NCBI GenBank assembly: GCA_013141075.1
Contig: JABFRQ010000006.1
Coordinates: 62,001-126,000, forward strand
Direction: 5' to 3'
Source: Methylotenera sp.
GTDB taxonomy: Bacteria > Pseudomonadota > Gammaproteobacteria > Burkholderiales > Methylophilaceae
DNA length: 64,000 nucleotides
The notes under the pieces: model-generated
What the model saw: the letters and a program-made list of their open reading frames with translations, nothing else
What the model was told of the DNA's origin: nothing
The model's database searches: none
Part shown: positions 1-8,545 of the stretch, piece by piece
Layout of the letters: every line of letters begins with the position of its first letter
How positions within the stretch are numbered: position 1 is the stretch's first letter
Translations under genes and position numbers: made by a program

Positions 1-33
1 TTAAGGGATGCGCTGGGTTAAAGTGTTTGCAAG

Positions 34-74
34 CATGCTCTGCAAGCCGCATGGATATTGGCTCCCAGAGCATC
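34..74. repeat. Palindromic repeat, family A copy
   Basis: An imperfect inverted repeat with arms close to ATGCTCTG and CAGAGCAT around a core that reads ATCCATGCGG on the minus strand. The same core and arms recur near 1873, 29559, 57723 and 60051, with more diverged relatives near 15800, 23139 and 50784. I call this family A. It lies in the first 286 bases, where I see no gene. Confidence 0.75.
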
Positions 75-87
75 GTTAATTAGCATT

Positions 88-176
88 GTAGCCCGCATGA
101 AATGCGGGAAAGTTATTTGTTAGATGTTATAAAACTCGAGTAACCAGCGATGTTACCCGTATTTCATACGGGCTAC
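88..176. repeat. Pair of inverted palindromes (BIME-like)
   Basis: Two copies of a GTAGCCCGYATGAAATRCGGG element face each other, one at about 88-108 on the plus strand and one at about 156-176 on the minus strand. Each copy is itself palindromic (CCCGCAT / ATGCGGG). This resembles a bacterial interspersed mosaic element. No gene is visible in 177-286. Confidence 0.75.
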
Positions 177-286
177 GCTTGCTTAAACTCGTCGGTATAT
201 CTGATGCCTCTCATTTAACTTCCTTTTAGTGATTTCAGACATTATCAACTGTCTACTAAATCGGGGGAAGTCCATAGTAAAGACCA

Positions 287-721
287 TTACTTTGGAGGAC
301 GTCTTTCTGGAGCAATCTCATATAGACTCCCAAAGGTACACGCGTTATCCATTAGTTGATATGGCAATCTAAGTTTATCTGGGTTTATGACATCCCAATT
401 GGAAGTGAATGCCCCGTTTTTAACCACACTACCTTTGCCCATATTGTTTGAATGTAAAATGGCTGCAACTGAACGTACTTGCATATTTTTGCAATTAAAT
501 TCTTGCTGTGTCTTTATTGACAACCACTTCCGCCCATTAAAATTTTGACTAACTTTGTAATCACGCAAAGTCCACATCTTCACTAGATCACCTGACTTGC
601 TAATCGTAGATAATTCAATATAGACTGTGAATTCACTACCATCACTGTGCCTAGTCCATTCAGCCATTGCGTTGCTACTCATTGTGATTAGCAATATAGT
701 AAAAATGGTTTGTGCATTCAT
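287..721 (-). CDS. Secreted protein resembling surface-adhesin E domain proteins
   Basis: A 144-residue protein with a signal peptide (residues 1 to about 20, ending SSNAMA). The mature part begins EWTRHSDGSEFTVYIE and continues with a WTLRDYK block, the layout of the Adhesin_E-like family of small periplasmic or surface proteins whose function is mostly unknown. Two cysteines in the mature part (in FNCKN and NACTF) could form a disulfide. Its ATG overlaps the stop of the upstream lipoprotein gene by four bases, so the two are probably translated together. The family assignment is from pattern memory and is moderate; the export signal is clear. Confidence 0.65.
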   Translation of the reverse strand: MNAQTIFTILLITMSSNAMAEWTRHSDGSEFTVYIELSTISKSGDLVKMWTLRDYKVSQNFNGRKWLSIKTQQEFNCKNMQVRSVAAILHSNNMGKGSVVKNGAFTSNWDVINPDKLRLPYQLMDNACTFGSLYEIAPERRPPK

Positions 722-1593
722 TTCATTCCTATTTCAGCATAGTGTTCATCTAAATACAGAGTTTCTTTAATGGCTTCTTGTTGTTTCTTTGACATGGTAA
801 CTTCTTTTCTGTAATCATTCCCTTCTATATTATAGAAAACCTCATTTTCAGTGTTAGCTGCACATCTTAACAAGCCCATTTGCTCAGTTGTTGCAGGCAT
901 GTCTACCCACTCCCGCACGTCACCGCCACCATTATCACGCTTAACTTCTGAATATTCGAATGGGATAGTGAAACGCTCACCACCACATTTCACTTCAAGT
1001 TTTTTTACGAACAACCAATCACTTCCATAATACATAAACATAAATCTCAATAAATGACTATCTGATGAAGCGTCTAAAGAAGCCGCTATGTATGGAGAAA
1101 TGGACGTCTTATAACTGCTTCTAAATGACTTATGGTGATAAAATTTTATATCTTCTACTTTATTAACTTCTTTATTAAAGGAAGTTGACATTTTCTTAAA
1201 AAGCTTTTCGTTAGCCTTCTTCTCAGCCTCATCAGCCTTCTTCTCAGCCTCATCATTAGCTTCTCGCTGCTTAATGACCTCCTCATCCGCAGCCTTTAAA
1301 CGCATTTCTGCAGGAATAGCTAATTCGGTTGCTTGAAGTGCCTCAGGGGTACCGGGAAAATTATTTGAAATTTCAAGAGCCAAAATCTGGATTTGCAAAT
1401 CGGGAGCACCATCTGCAATTTTTTTCTGCAACTCATTCAACTTACTAGACGCTCTAGCTTTAATCTCAATTTCTGATTTTTCCACTTGAAGTTTGGCATC
1501 GTCTTTTTGAACTTTAACTTCATGCTCAGAAGTTTTAGGCTCGCATGCAGTTAGAATAATGGTTGATAATAGAACTAGAGCAAAAAATTTCAT
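718..1593 (-). CDS. Lipoprotein with alanine/lysine-rich coiled coil, unknown function
   Basis: A 291-residue protein that starts with a lipoprotein signal: hydrophobic stretch then LTAC, which places the lipidated cysteine near residue 17. Residues about 30-140 are charged and helical. They include near-repeats of EAEKKADEAEKKANEK, a likely coiled coil. The rest (about 145-291) looks globular, with the pattern WLFVKKLEVKCGGERFTIPFEYSEV. I do not recognise the C-terminal domain. A good ribosome site (AAGGAAA) precedes the ATG. The gene is translationally coupled to the small secreted protein downstream. Confidence 0.7.
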   Translation of the reverse strand: MKFFALVLLSTIILTACEPKTSEHEVKVQKDDAKLQVEKSEIEIKARASSKLNELQKKIADGAPDLQIQILALEISNNFPGTPEALQATELAIPAEMRLKAADEEVIKQREANDEAEKKADEAEKKANEKLFKKMSTSFNKEVNKVEDIKFYHHKSFRSSYKTSISPYIAASLDASSDSHLLRFMFMYYGSDWLFVKKLEVKCGGERFTIPFEYSEVKRDNGGGDVREWVDMPATTEQMGLLRCAANTENEVFYNIEGNDYRKEVTMSKKQQEAIKETLYLDEHYAEIGMK

Positions 1594-1628
1594 TTTTTTC
1601 CTTATTATTTGTTTATTTATTTAACCAT

Positions 1629-2095
1629 TATAGCAAGCGTAGGGTGTGCAAATAGCTTTTCATTTGCACACCGTTTATCTAAATCATTCACCATAGCACT
1701 GTAAATCAATATCATCACGTATTTGATGCTCCCAATAACTATCGTAGGGCGTACCCGTTTACGGTACGCCGTATGCAGCAATATTTGGGAATATATTCTT
1801 AAGTCCTTTTAGGTGGGTTACCAATTACACCAATAAGTGGTGGGCAAACTGCGTTTGCGCCACCCTACAAAAACTGCCCTGCGAGCCAATATCCATGCGG
1901 GTGCTGGCGCGGTGGGTTTGACACCAAACGCCACTGGATTCCAAATCAAGTTTGGAATGACAAACGAAATTGCTGTTCTCTGTGCCTTTGTGGTGAATAT
2001 GGTTTTCCGTCATTCTGAGAATCGCGAAGAATCCAGTAAGGTACGTGACGTCAAAAAACATGGATTCTTCGCGATGCTCAGAATTGCGGTTGTTC
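1629..2095. repeat. Repeat island of at least five palindromic elements
   Basis: This 480-base gap holds no credible gene but is packed with short palindromes. Three GTAGGG-type hairpins sit at about 1638-1673, 1743-1771 and 1837-1868 (for example GGCGTACCCG ... ACGGTACGCC). A partial family A copy (CCAATATCCATGCGG) is at about 1873-1902. ATTCCAAATCAAGTTTGGAAT is at about 1938-1960. An inverted pair (GAGAATCGCGAAGAATCC with GGATTCTTCGCGATGCTC) spans about 2010-2090. The last element runs into the 3' end of the neighbouring acetyltransferase gene and supplies its stop codon. Confidence 0.75.
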
Positions 2096-2545
2096 GATAG
2101 CTTTGGTGTAAGTGTAAAAAACCTCATCACGCACCCAGCCTAGCGACTCATATAAAGCTTGCGCTTTAAGGTTGTTTTTTGCGGTAGTTAAATCTAATCT
2201 TTGCATGCCATTTGTTGCTGCATATTCGTGTGCGGCTAGCATTAACGCGCGTCCTGCGCCTGTTTGTCTGGCATTTTCAACTACAAATAAATCATAAAGC
2301 ACGCCTATTTTTGCGGCGATGATTGAGCAAAAGCTTGGGTATATTTGGCAAAAGCCGATGAGTTGTTGAGCGTTATTCACCGCTACAAAAATCACAGAAT
2401 CTTGTTGATTAAGCCTTTCCGCAATAAAGCTTTTTGCCAACGCAATATCAGGTGCTTGCTCGTAAAATTGGCGGTAGGCATCAAATAATGTGGCGAGTGC
2501 AGTTAAATCTGTCGCTGCGGCGAGTCTTATGGTTGGGGCTTGCAT
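2078..2545 (-). CDS. GNAT family N-acetyltransferase
   Basis: A 155-residue single-domain acetyltransferase. The acetyl-CoA pyrophosphate loop is visible as RQTGAGRALM at about residues 93-102, followed by the typical LTTAKNNLKAQALYESLGW segment near the C-terminus. The substrate cannot be told from the sequence. The gene follows an ABM-fold gene by 14 bases and the MocR regulator gene, all on the minus strand, so they may form one transcript. The last codons and TGA lie inside a palindromic repeat, so the C-terminal tail may have been replaced when the repeat arrived. Confidence 0.85.
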   Translation of the reverse strand: MQAPTIRLAAATDLTALATLFDAYRQFYEQAPDIALAKSFIAERLNQQDSVIFVAVNNAQQLIGFCQIYPSFCSIIAAKIGVLYDLFVVENARQTGAGRALMLAAHEYAATNGMQRLDLTTAKNNLKAQALYESLGWVRDEVFYTYTKAIEQPQF

Positions 2546-2559
2546 GGTTTTCCTAGCGC

Positions 2560-2901
2560 TTAACGGGGTGCGTTGTAATGGTTAAATGATGCCGTTGGGT
2601 GTGCAAATTGATTGTCGCCATAAGCGCGTATCACTTGCGCGATGACTACTTGGTAGCCATTTAGCCAGTTGGTTTGTTTAGCTTTTGCTGCTAAATGTGT
2701 TGGGTGCTGCATTAGGTTTTGTATGCTGTCTAGCGTCGCCCAGTAATACACGTTGCAAACGCGGCCAGTTTCTGGGTTTTCCCATGATTCTTCACCAAGA
2801 TAACCCGCTGTATTTTTGGCGATTTCTGCAATGGCTTTATCTAGCGCATAAAATTCATCATCAAATTGTTTTTTGTTAAACATAAAAGTGGCTGAGTACA
2901 T
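2560..2901 (-). CDS. Antibiotic biosynthesis monooxygenase (ABM)-fold protein
   Basis: A 113-residue protein of the dimeric alpha/beta ABM superfamily size. It has the typical order: a strand ending in ATFMF, an amphipathic helix, then GYLGEESWENPETG, YYWATLDSIQNLMQHPTHLAAK and a final strand. This family includes small cofactor-free monooxygenases and many unassigned stress proteins; the substrate is unknown here. It lies 34 bases downstream of the MocR gene and just upstream of the acetyltransferase gene, which suggests cotranscription. The family call is from the overall pattern, not from a catalytic motif. Confidence 0.65.
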   Translation of the reverse strand: MYSATFMFNKKQFDDEFYALDKAIAEIAKNTAGYLGEESWENPETGRVCNVYYWATLDSIQNLMQHPTHLAAKAKQTNWLNGYQVVIAQVIRAYGDNQFAHPTASFNHYNAPR

Positions 2902-2935
2902 AGTGGTAGTTTCGCGGTAATGTTGAGTGGGGATT

Positions 2936-4450
2936 TTATTTGCGTAAGGCTGTTTGAATCACATCTGCTAGCACGTTGCCGTAATGCGTAATATGCTCGG
3001 TTGCGGCGTAGGCGTAGCCGATAATTAAACCTTTTTCGCGGTATTCACCTAGGCAGTAATTGCTGAGTGGGTACACGCGCAGGCCTTGTTCGGCCGCGAG
3101 TTCGGCGATTTTAACATCGTCTATATTTGCATCAAATTCAACCACTAAATGCAAGCCAGAATCAACGGGTGATAGCCTTGCGCCAGCTTCAGCAACTGGC
3201 GCTAAAGCGGCTTGTAGTAGGCGGCGGCGCTCGCTATAGGTTTGCTTTAGGCGCCGAATATGGCTAACGAAATGACCTTCTTCAATAAAGTCTGCCATGG
3301 CGGCTTGAATCACCACTTGGCCTGGGCGTTGCAACTCATATAAGCCACTTTTAAAATCATCGACCAATTGCGGCGGCACCACCACATAGCCTAGGCGGAT
3401 GCCAGGGTACATGACTTTTGAAAATGTGCCTAAATACAGCACGCGGCCGTGCGTATCCATGCCTTGTAGCGATGATATTGGGCGGCCTTCAAACCTAAAT
3501 TCGCTGTCGTAATCATCTTCAATAATCCACGCATTGCTGTTTTGCGCGTAGTCTAAAAGCAAGCGGCGGCGGCCATAGCTCATCACCATGCCTTTGGGGT
3601 ATTGATGCGAGGGTGAAGTGTAAATGAGTTTGGGTTTTATGCGAAAATCTTTGGTGCTGGGCGCCATGCCTTCAGCATCTACTGGCACAGCGTGCAGTTT
3701 TAAGCCGTTAATTTCCAGCACGCGCCGTGCCGCCCAGTAGCAAGGGTTTTCTACCCATGCGATGTCATTGTGGTCTGCCAGTAACCGCGCGCATAAATCA
3801 ATGGATTGCTGCGTGCCAGAGGTAATTAGCACTTGGTCAACGGTGAGGTTCACCGCGCGCGAAACGCGTAGATAATCTGCAATGGCTTTGCGTAGCGGTA
3901 AGTAGCCGCCATCGTGGCTAGAATCTAACAAAGTGGGGTTTATGGCGCGCCATTGGCGGTTAAGCAAGCGCCGCCAAAGTGCGAGGGGAAACCTTGAATA
4001 ATCGTCTTCAGTGGGGGTGAAAGGTTGAACTTCGTGTCCAAATTGATAATCGCCAAGCTTGTGAATAGCCGCTAAACCGCGTTGTGAAAGCACGTTGTTA
4101 GCAGCGTTTTCTAAAATGGTTTTGCCTGCTGATTTGTTGATTGGCTGATGATTAGCTTTGCCAAAATCTTCTGGCTGATTATAGTTGACATAGGTGCCGC
4201 TACCCGTTTGTGCGGCTACGTAGCCTTCGTCTAATAACTGCTCAAACGCCGCTAAAATAGTGTTGCGCGATACGTTTAAATCTTCAGATAAGCTACGCGT
4301 TGAAGGCAGGCGCGCGCCAGAAGGCAGAACTTGCTCGGTAATGGCACGGCGAATAGCCTCGTACACGCGCCTATGGTTAGGCATGCGCGCAGGAAACTTA
4401 CCCAAATTAAGTTGGGTTAATAGCCATTCTGAAAGGTTTAATTGCTTCAT
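2936..4450 (-). CDS. MocR/PdxR-family transcriptional regulator (GntR HTH + aminotransferase-like domain)
   Basis: A 504-residue regulator. Residues about 25-90 form a GntR winged helix (LPSTRSLSEDLNVSRNTILA). Residues about 130-504 are a fold-type I aminotransferase-like effector domain with the PLP lysine at K345 in LGTFSKVMYPG and the EDDYDSEFRF motif before it. Members of this family bind PLP and often sense amino acids, GABA or PLP itself. It is divergently transcribed from puuD with 173 bases between, so it most likely controls the polyamine/GABA genes to its right, in the manner of GabR or PuuR. That role is inference from position. Start chosen at the ATG that gives MKQLNLSEWL. Confidence 0.88.
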   Translation of the reverse strand: MKQLNLSEWLLTQLNLGKFPARMPNHRRVYEAIRRAITEQVLPSGARLPSTRSLSEDLNVSRNTILAAFEQLLDEGYVAAQTGSGTYVNYNQPEDFGKANHQPINKSAGKTILENAANNVLSQRGLAAIHKLGDYQFGHEVQPFTPTEDDYSRFPLALWRRLLNRQWRAINPTLLDSSHDGGYLPLRKAIADYLRVSRAVNLTVDQVLITSGTQQSIDLCARLLADHNDIAWVENPCYWAARRVLEINGLKLHAVPVDAEGMAPSTKDFRIKPKLIYTSPSHQYPKGMVMSYGRRRLLLDYAQNSNAWIIEDDYDSEFRFEGRPISSLQGMDTHGRVLYLGTFSKVMYPGIRLGYVVVPPQLVDDFKSGLYELQRPGQVVIQAAMADFIEEGHFVSHIRRLKQTYSERRRLLQAALAPVAEAGARLSPVDSGLHLVVEFDANIDDVKIAELAAEQGLRVYPLSNYCLGEYREKGLIIGYAYAATEHITHYGNVLADVIQTALRK

Positions 4451-4477
4451 TGACAGCTACCATTATTTTTTAAAGTG

Positions 4478-4590
4478 GTTCTAGCTAAATAATCTAAATG
4501 GTACTTGTGGAGTTACCAATTGAAGGGATAATATACTTGTAACCAAATTGTTGCAATCTTGTTGAGAGTGAATGGCTAGGCTTACAATTA
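4478..4590. promoter_or_regulatory. Divergent mocR/puuD control region with direct repeats
   Basis: Two ACTTGT hexamers on the plus strand, at 4503 and 4535, are exactly 32 bases apart (three helical turns), each followed by an ACCAA. MocR/GabR proteins are known to bind paired direct repeats. A dyad TGGTA ... TACCA (4499-4518) overlaps a possible minus-strand promoter (TTGGTA, 17 bases, TAGATT). A possible plus-strand promoter for puuD is TTGTTG at 4559, 18 bases, TACAAT at 4583. Promoter calls are by eye only. Confidence 0.4.
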
Positions 4591-4623
4591 ACATCAAGAT
4601 GTAATAAACATATAACAAAAAAC

Positions 4624-5397
4624 ATGAAAACACATCAACAAAAACCAGTGGTATTGCTACCTGCGGATATTAAGCAGATAGGCGCACATCCTTTTCATGC
4701 GGTTGGGCAAAAGTATATTTTAGCCGTTGCACAAGCCGCGCAAGCCACACCATTGCTAGTGCCAGCCATTAGCGACTATTTAGATATAGATGCATTATTA
4801 GCCATGGCAGATGGCATTTTACTCACGGGTTCGGTTTCAAATTTGCATCCTTCCCATTTTGGGCAAGCAGTGCTTGACCCAAGTTTACCGCTTGACCCAG
4901 CGCGTGATGCGCTTACTTTGAAGCTTATTCATGGCGCAATTGAGGCAGGTATTCCATTACTTGCTATTTGTCGTGGGTTTCAAGAGTTGAATGTGGCTTA
5001 CGGTGGCAGTTTGCACCAAGCCGTGCATGCTGTGGATGGCTTGAATGATCATCGTGAAGCCGATGATGCTTCTGTAGAAACGCAATATGCACCAGCGCAT
5101 GTGGTGAACTTAGCGGTAAATGGTCAATTGGCGGCGATTGTAGGCAGCAATCAAATGATGGTGAATTCAATTCACGGCCAAGGCGTAGATAAGCTCGGTG
5201 CAGGATTAACGGCCGAAGCGCATGCGCCAGATGGCTTGGTAGAAGCCTTAAGTGTGAATGGCGCAAGCGCCTTTGCGCTTGGCGTGCAGTGGCACCCCGA
5301 GTGGAAAGTCATGGAAAACCCACAATATTTGGCCATTTTTAAAGCTTTTGGCGAGGCATGTTTTGCGAGAATGCAAAGGCACAAACCACCTGATTAA
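4624..5397 (+). CDS. puuD: Gamma-glutamyl-gamma-aminobutyrate hydrolase
   Basis: A 257-residue class I glutamine-amidotransferase-like hydrolase that releases GABA and glutamate from gamma-glutamyl-GABA in the Puu putrescine pathway. The nucleophile elbow is LLAICRGFQE with Cys116, and the His/Glu pair is in VQWHPEW (His224, Glu226). These positions match the E. coli PuuD arrangement with a two-residue offset. It is the first gene of the polyamine island, divergent from the MocR regulator and 89 bases ahead of puuA. No strong ribosome site precedes the ATG. Confidence 0.9.
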   Translation: MKTHQQKPVVLLPADIKQIGAHPFHAVGQKYILAVAQAAQATPLLVPAISDYLDIDALLAMADGILLTGSVSNLHPSHFGQAVLDPSLPLDPARDALTLKLIHGAIEAGIPLLAICRGFQELNVAYGGSLHQAVHAVDGLNDHREADDASVETQYAPAHVVNLAVNGQLAAIVGSNQMMVNSIHGQGVDKLGAGLTAEAHAPDGLVEALSVNGASAFALGVQWHPEWKVMENPQYLAIFKAFGEACFARMQRHKPPD

Positions 5398-5486
5398 CAT
5401 GTTATTAAATACAAGGCTAAGTACGTTTTTTTAAACTTACTATATATCTTAAAACGCATGTTAAAACGCAATACAGGAGAATCAAA

Positions 5487-6887
5487 ATGGCAGAACCCAC
5501 TAACAATTCGGCGAATATCTCGGCAAAAGATGCAGCAAACTATTTAGACATGGATAAATGGCTAACGGACAATAATATTACTGAAATTGAATGTTTGGTG
5601 CCTGATTTAACAGGTGTGGCACGCGGTAAAATTTTACCGCGTGAAAAATTCTCAACCGAGCGCGCTATGCGCTTGCCAGAAGCGGTGTTTGGCATGACGG
5701 TAACAGGCGAATCGCCAGAAGGCCATGAAGGCTACGACCGCGTGTTTGGCTTTACCGATAAAGACATGGTGCTCACACCCGACACTTCAACTTTGCGCTT
5801 AGTGCCTTGGGCAACTGACCCAACCGCACAAGTGATTATGGATTGCGTACACCACGATGGCACGCCGATTGATTTTGCGCCAAGAAGTGTACTGCGCCGC
5901 ATAGAAGGTTTATACAAAGATTTAGGCTGGACGCCAATTGTAGCGCCAGAGCTAGAGTTTTATTTACTGGAACGTAACCCAGACCCTGATATTGCGCTAA
6001 GCCCGCCAGTGGGTCGTAGCGGCCGCAAAGAAACCAGCCGCCAGTTATATAGCATTGATGCGGTGAATGAATTTGACCCGCTTTTTGAAGATATTTACGA
6101 TTATTCAGCGTTGATGGGTTTAGAGCTAGATACGCTGATTCATGAATTTGGCGCAGGGCAAATGGAAATTAACTTTTTGCACGATGAGCCAATGATTTTG
6201 GCAGATAAATCATTCTTCTTTAAACGTTTGCTGCGTGAAGCGGCTATGCGCCACGGCATGTATGCTACGTTTATGGCGAAACCGATGCAAAATGAGCCAG
6301 GTTCTGCCATGCATATTCACCAAAGTGTGATTGATACCAAAACTGGGCAGAATATTTTTAGCAAGCCAGATGGCACAGCCTCACCAATTTTCTTTCATTA
6401 CATTGCAGGTTTGCAAAAATATCTGCCAGCAGCCATGGCATTGCTTGCGCCGTATGTGAACTCGTATCGCCGCATTGTGCGTAATGGCGCTGCGCCAATT
6501 AACATTGAGTGGGGTTATGACAACCGTACTGTGGGTATTCGCGTGCCAATTTCTGGCGCGGCAGATCGTCGTGTAGAAAACCGCGTAGTGGGCGCAGATG
6601 CTAACCCCTATTTAGCGATGGCGGTGACGCTGGCGTGCGGTTATTTAGGTATAAAAGAGAAGTTAAAACCAACAGAAGTGACTACAGGCAGCGCATATGC
6701 GCATGATTACCAATTGCCACGTGGTTTATCTGAAGCCTTGCGTGAGTTAGAAAATGCAAAAGCTTTGCATGAAGTGCTAGGTAAAAATTTTATTGATGTG
6801 TATTTAGCCGTTAAAGAAGCCGAGCACGATGAATTTATGCGCGTGATTAGCCCGTGGGAACGCGAGCATCTTTTGATGCATGTTTAA
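5487..6887 (+). CDS. puuA: Gamma-glutamylputrescine synthetase (glutamine synthetase family)
   Basis: A 466-residue member of the glutamine synthetase superfamily, the usual length for PuuA. It is predicted to ligate glutamate to putrescine using ATP. Visible family marks are PDLTGVARGKILP in the N-terminal beta-grasp part, the metal-binding segment VAPELEFYL, GAGQMEINF, MQNEPGSAMHIHQS, and RRIVRNGAAPINIEWGYDNR in the catalytic barrel. True GlnA differs at several of these and lacks this context. An AGGAG ribosome site lies just before the ATG. Flanked by puuD and an aminotransferase gene, so the role in polyamine catabolism is well supported; specificity for putrescine over other amines is inferred. 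Confidence 0.88.
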   Translation: MAEPTNNSANISAKDAANYLDMDKWLTDNNITEIECLVPDLTGVARGKILPREKFSTERAMRLPEAVFGMTVTGESPEGHEGYDRVFGFTDKDMVLTPDTSTLRLVPWATDPTAQVIMDCVHHDGTPIDFAPRSVLRRIEGLYKDLGWTPIVAPELEFYLLERNPDPDIALSPPVGRSGRKETSRQLYSIDAVNEFDPLFEDIYDYSALMGLELDTLIHEFGAGQMEINFLHDEPMILADKSFFFKRLLREAAMRHGMYATFMAKPMQNEPGSAMHIHQSVIDTKTGQNIFSKPDGTASPIFFHYIAGLQKYLPAAMALLAPYVNSYRRIVRNGAAPINIEWGYDNRTVGIRVPISGAADRRVENRVVGADANPYLAMAVTLACGYLGIKEKLKPTEVTTGSAYAHDYQLPRGLSEALRELENAKALHEVLGKNFIDVYLAVKEAEHDEFMRVISPWEREHLLMHV

Positions 6888-6907
6888 AAATCTGAATTGA
6901 GAATGTC

Positions 6908-8272
6908 ATGACCAATACAAAAGAAATTCAAGCCATAGATTCTGCACATTATATGCACCCTTTTACCGACCATAAAGGCTTGGCAGATAAAGGCGCGCGC
7001 GTCATTACCAAGGCAGATAATGTTTATATCTGGGATTCTGAAGGCCATAAGATTTTTGATGCGATGTCAGGGCTTTGGTGCGTGAATGTAGGCTATGGTC
7101 GCCAAGAGTTGGTAGATGCAGCCGCCAAGCAAATGGCTGAGTTACCTTATTACAACAGCTTTTTTCAAACGACTAATGTGCCAGCAGTAAAGTTGGCTGA
7201 AAAAATTATAAAACTGGCAGGTGATAATTATAGCCACGTGTTTTTTAGTAGCTCAGGTTCAGAATCTAACGACACCAATATTCGCATGGTACGCCATTAC
7301 TGGGCAACGCTAGGCCAGCCAGAGCGCACGGTGATTATTTCGCGCAATAATGCTTATCACGGCTCAACGCTAGTGGGTTCTTCGCTTGGCGGCATGGGTG
7401 GCATGCATGCGCAGGGCGGTATGATTCCTGGCATTGAGCACATAGAACAGCCGTATCATTATGGCCTAGCGCCAGACCAAGACAGAGATGCGTTTGGCAT
7501 AGAAGCGGCTGGTTGGCTAGAGAAAAAAATTCTTGAAGTGGGTGCAGATAAAGTTGCCGCGTTTATTGGTGAGCCAGTACAAGGCGCGGGCGGGGTGATT
7601 ATTCCGCCTAAAACTTACTGGCCAGAAATTCAACGTATTTGCGATAAATATGGCATTTTACTCATTTGCGATGAGGTAATTTGCGGCTTTGGTCGCCTAG
7701 GAAAATGGTTTGGCTCACAATTGTTAGGCGCAAAACCTGATTTAATGACTTTCGCCAAGGGGGTAACATCAGGCTATATTCCACTAGGTGGCGTGGTGGT
7801 GGGTAAACGCGTGGCTAAAGTGCTGATTGAAGGTGGTGAGTTTAATCACGGCTACACTTATTCAGGCCACCCAACTGCTTGCGCAGTGGCACTAGCGAAT
7901 ATTGAAATTCTTGAAAATGAAGGTTTGGTTGACCGCGTGCTCAATGAAACTGGGCCATATTTAGCTAAAAAATATGCTGAACTTGCTAAGCATCCATTAG
8001 TGGGCGGTGCAGAAACTTGCGGTTTAGTAGCAGGTTTCGTGTTGATTAAAGATAAAGTAAATCATACGCATTTTGATGAGGATTTAGGCGTAGGCATGAT
8101 ATGCCGCGGTCATTGCTTTGCCAATGGCTTAATTATGCGTGCTGTGGGTGATCGCATGATTATTGCGCCTCCGCTAGTGACCACCATCGCACAAATTGAT
8201 GAAATGATGGGGCTGATTTACTTATGCTTAGATGCCACATTATTAGACCTAAAAAAACTAGGCGCACTATAA
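6908..8272 (+). CDS. spuC: Putrescine/polyamine--pyruvate aminotransferase (SpuC type)
   Basis: A 454-residue class III PLP aminotransferase. The PLP lysine is K284 in LMTFAKGVTSGYIPLGG, the aspartate that binds the pyridine nitrogen is in LLICDEVICGFGR, and the phosphate-binding segment is SSSGSESNDTNIRMVRHY. This pattern matches SpuC-type omega-aminotransferases that move the amino group of putrescine (or a derivative) to pyruvate. It sits 20 bases after puuA. No PuuB oxidase is present in the island, so this enzyme probably supplies the deamination step; whether its substrate is free putrescine or gamma-glutamylputrescine cannot be read from sequence. The 273-base gap after it is AT-rich with no gene. 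Confidence 0.87.
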   Translation: MTNTKEIQAIDSAHYMHPFTDHKGLADKGARVITKADNVYIWDSEGHKIFDAMSGLWCVNVGYGRQELVDAAAKQMAELPYYNSFFQTTNVPAVKLAEKIIKLAGDNYSHVFFSSSGSESNDTNIRMVRHYWATLGQPERTVIISRNNAYHGSTLVGSSLGGMGGMHAQGGMIPGIEHIEQPYHYGLAPDQDRDAFGIEAAGWLEKKILEVGADKVAAFIGEPVQGAGGVIIPPKTYWPEIQRICDKYGILLICDEVICGFGRLGKWFGSQLLGAKPDLMTFAKGVTSGYIPLGGVVVGKRVAKVLIEGGEFNHGYTYSGHPTACAVALANIEILENEGLVDRVLNETGPYLAKKYAELAKHPLVGGAETCGLVAGFVLIKDKVNHTHFDEDLGVGMICRGHCFANGLIMRAVGDRMIIAPPLVTTIAQIDEMMGLIYLCLDATLLDLKKLGAL

Positions 8273-8545
8273 TATTTTTGTAAAACTGTACCTATGATTA
8301 CTCTATGAGTGAATGCTTTATAGTATGCATAAAGTAACTACATGTTGTAAGATTACTTGCATAACAAATAGCTTGTAGATGAGTGGTAAACAAAGAGCAG
8401 TAGTTGAAATGGATTTCTTAGCTAAAGTTAAGCTAAGTTATAACTAGCAGTTTCGTAATATTTTTTTAGTCATTGATGTTTTAATTGCTGATATTTAATC
8501 ACGTTAAAATTGTAATTTTTGAACATTATATAAGGGGTAATAAAT

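Noticed and set aside
1825-2130. ORFs 1825-2130 (-) and 1837-2100 (+)
   Set aside because: Both run through the repeat island, overlap each other and the acetyltransferase gene, and have no ribosome site or protein-like composition.
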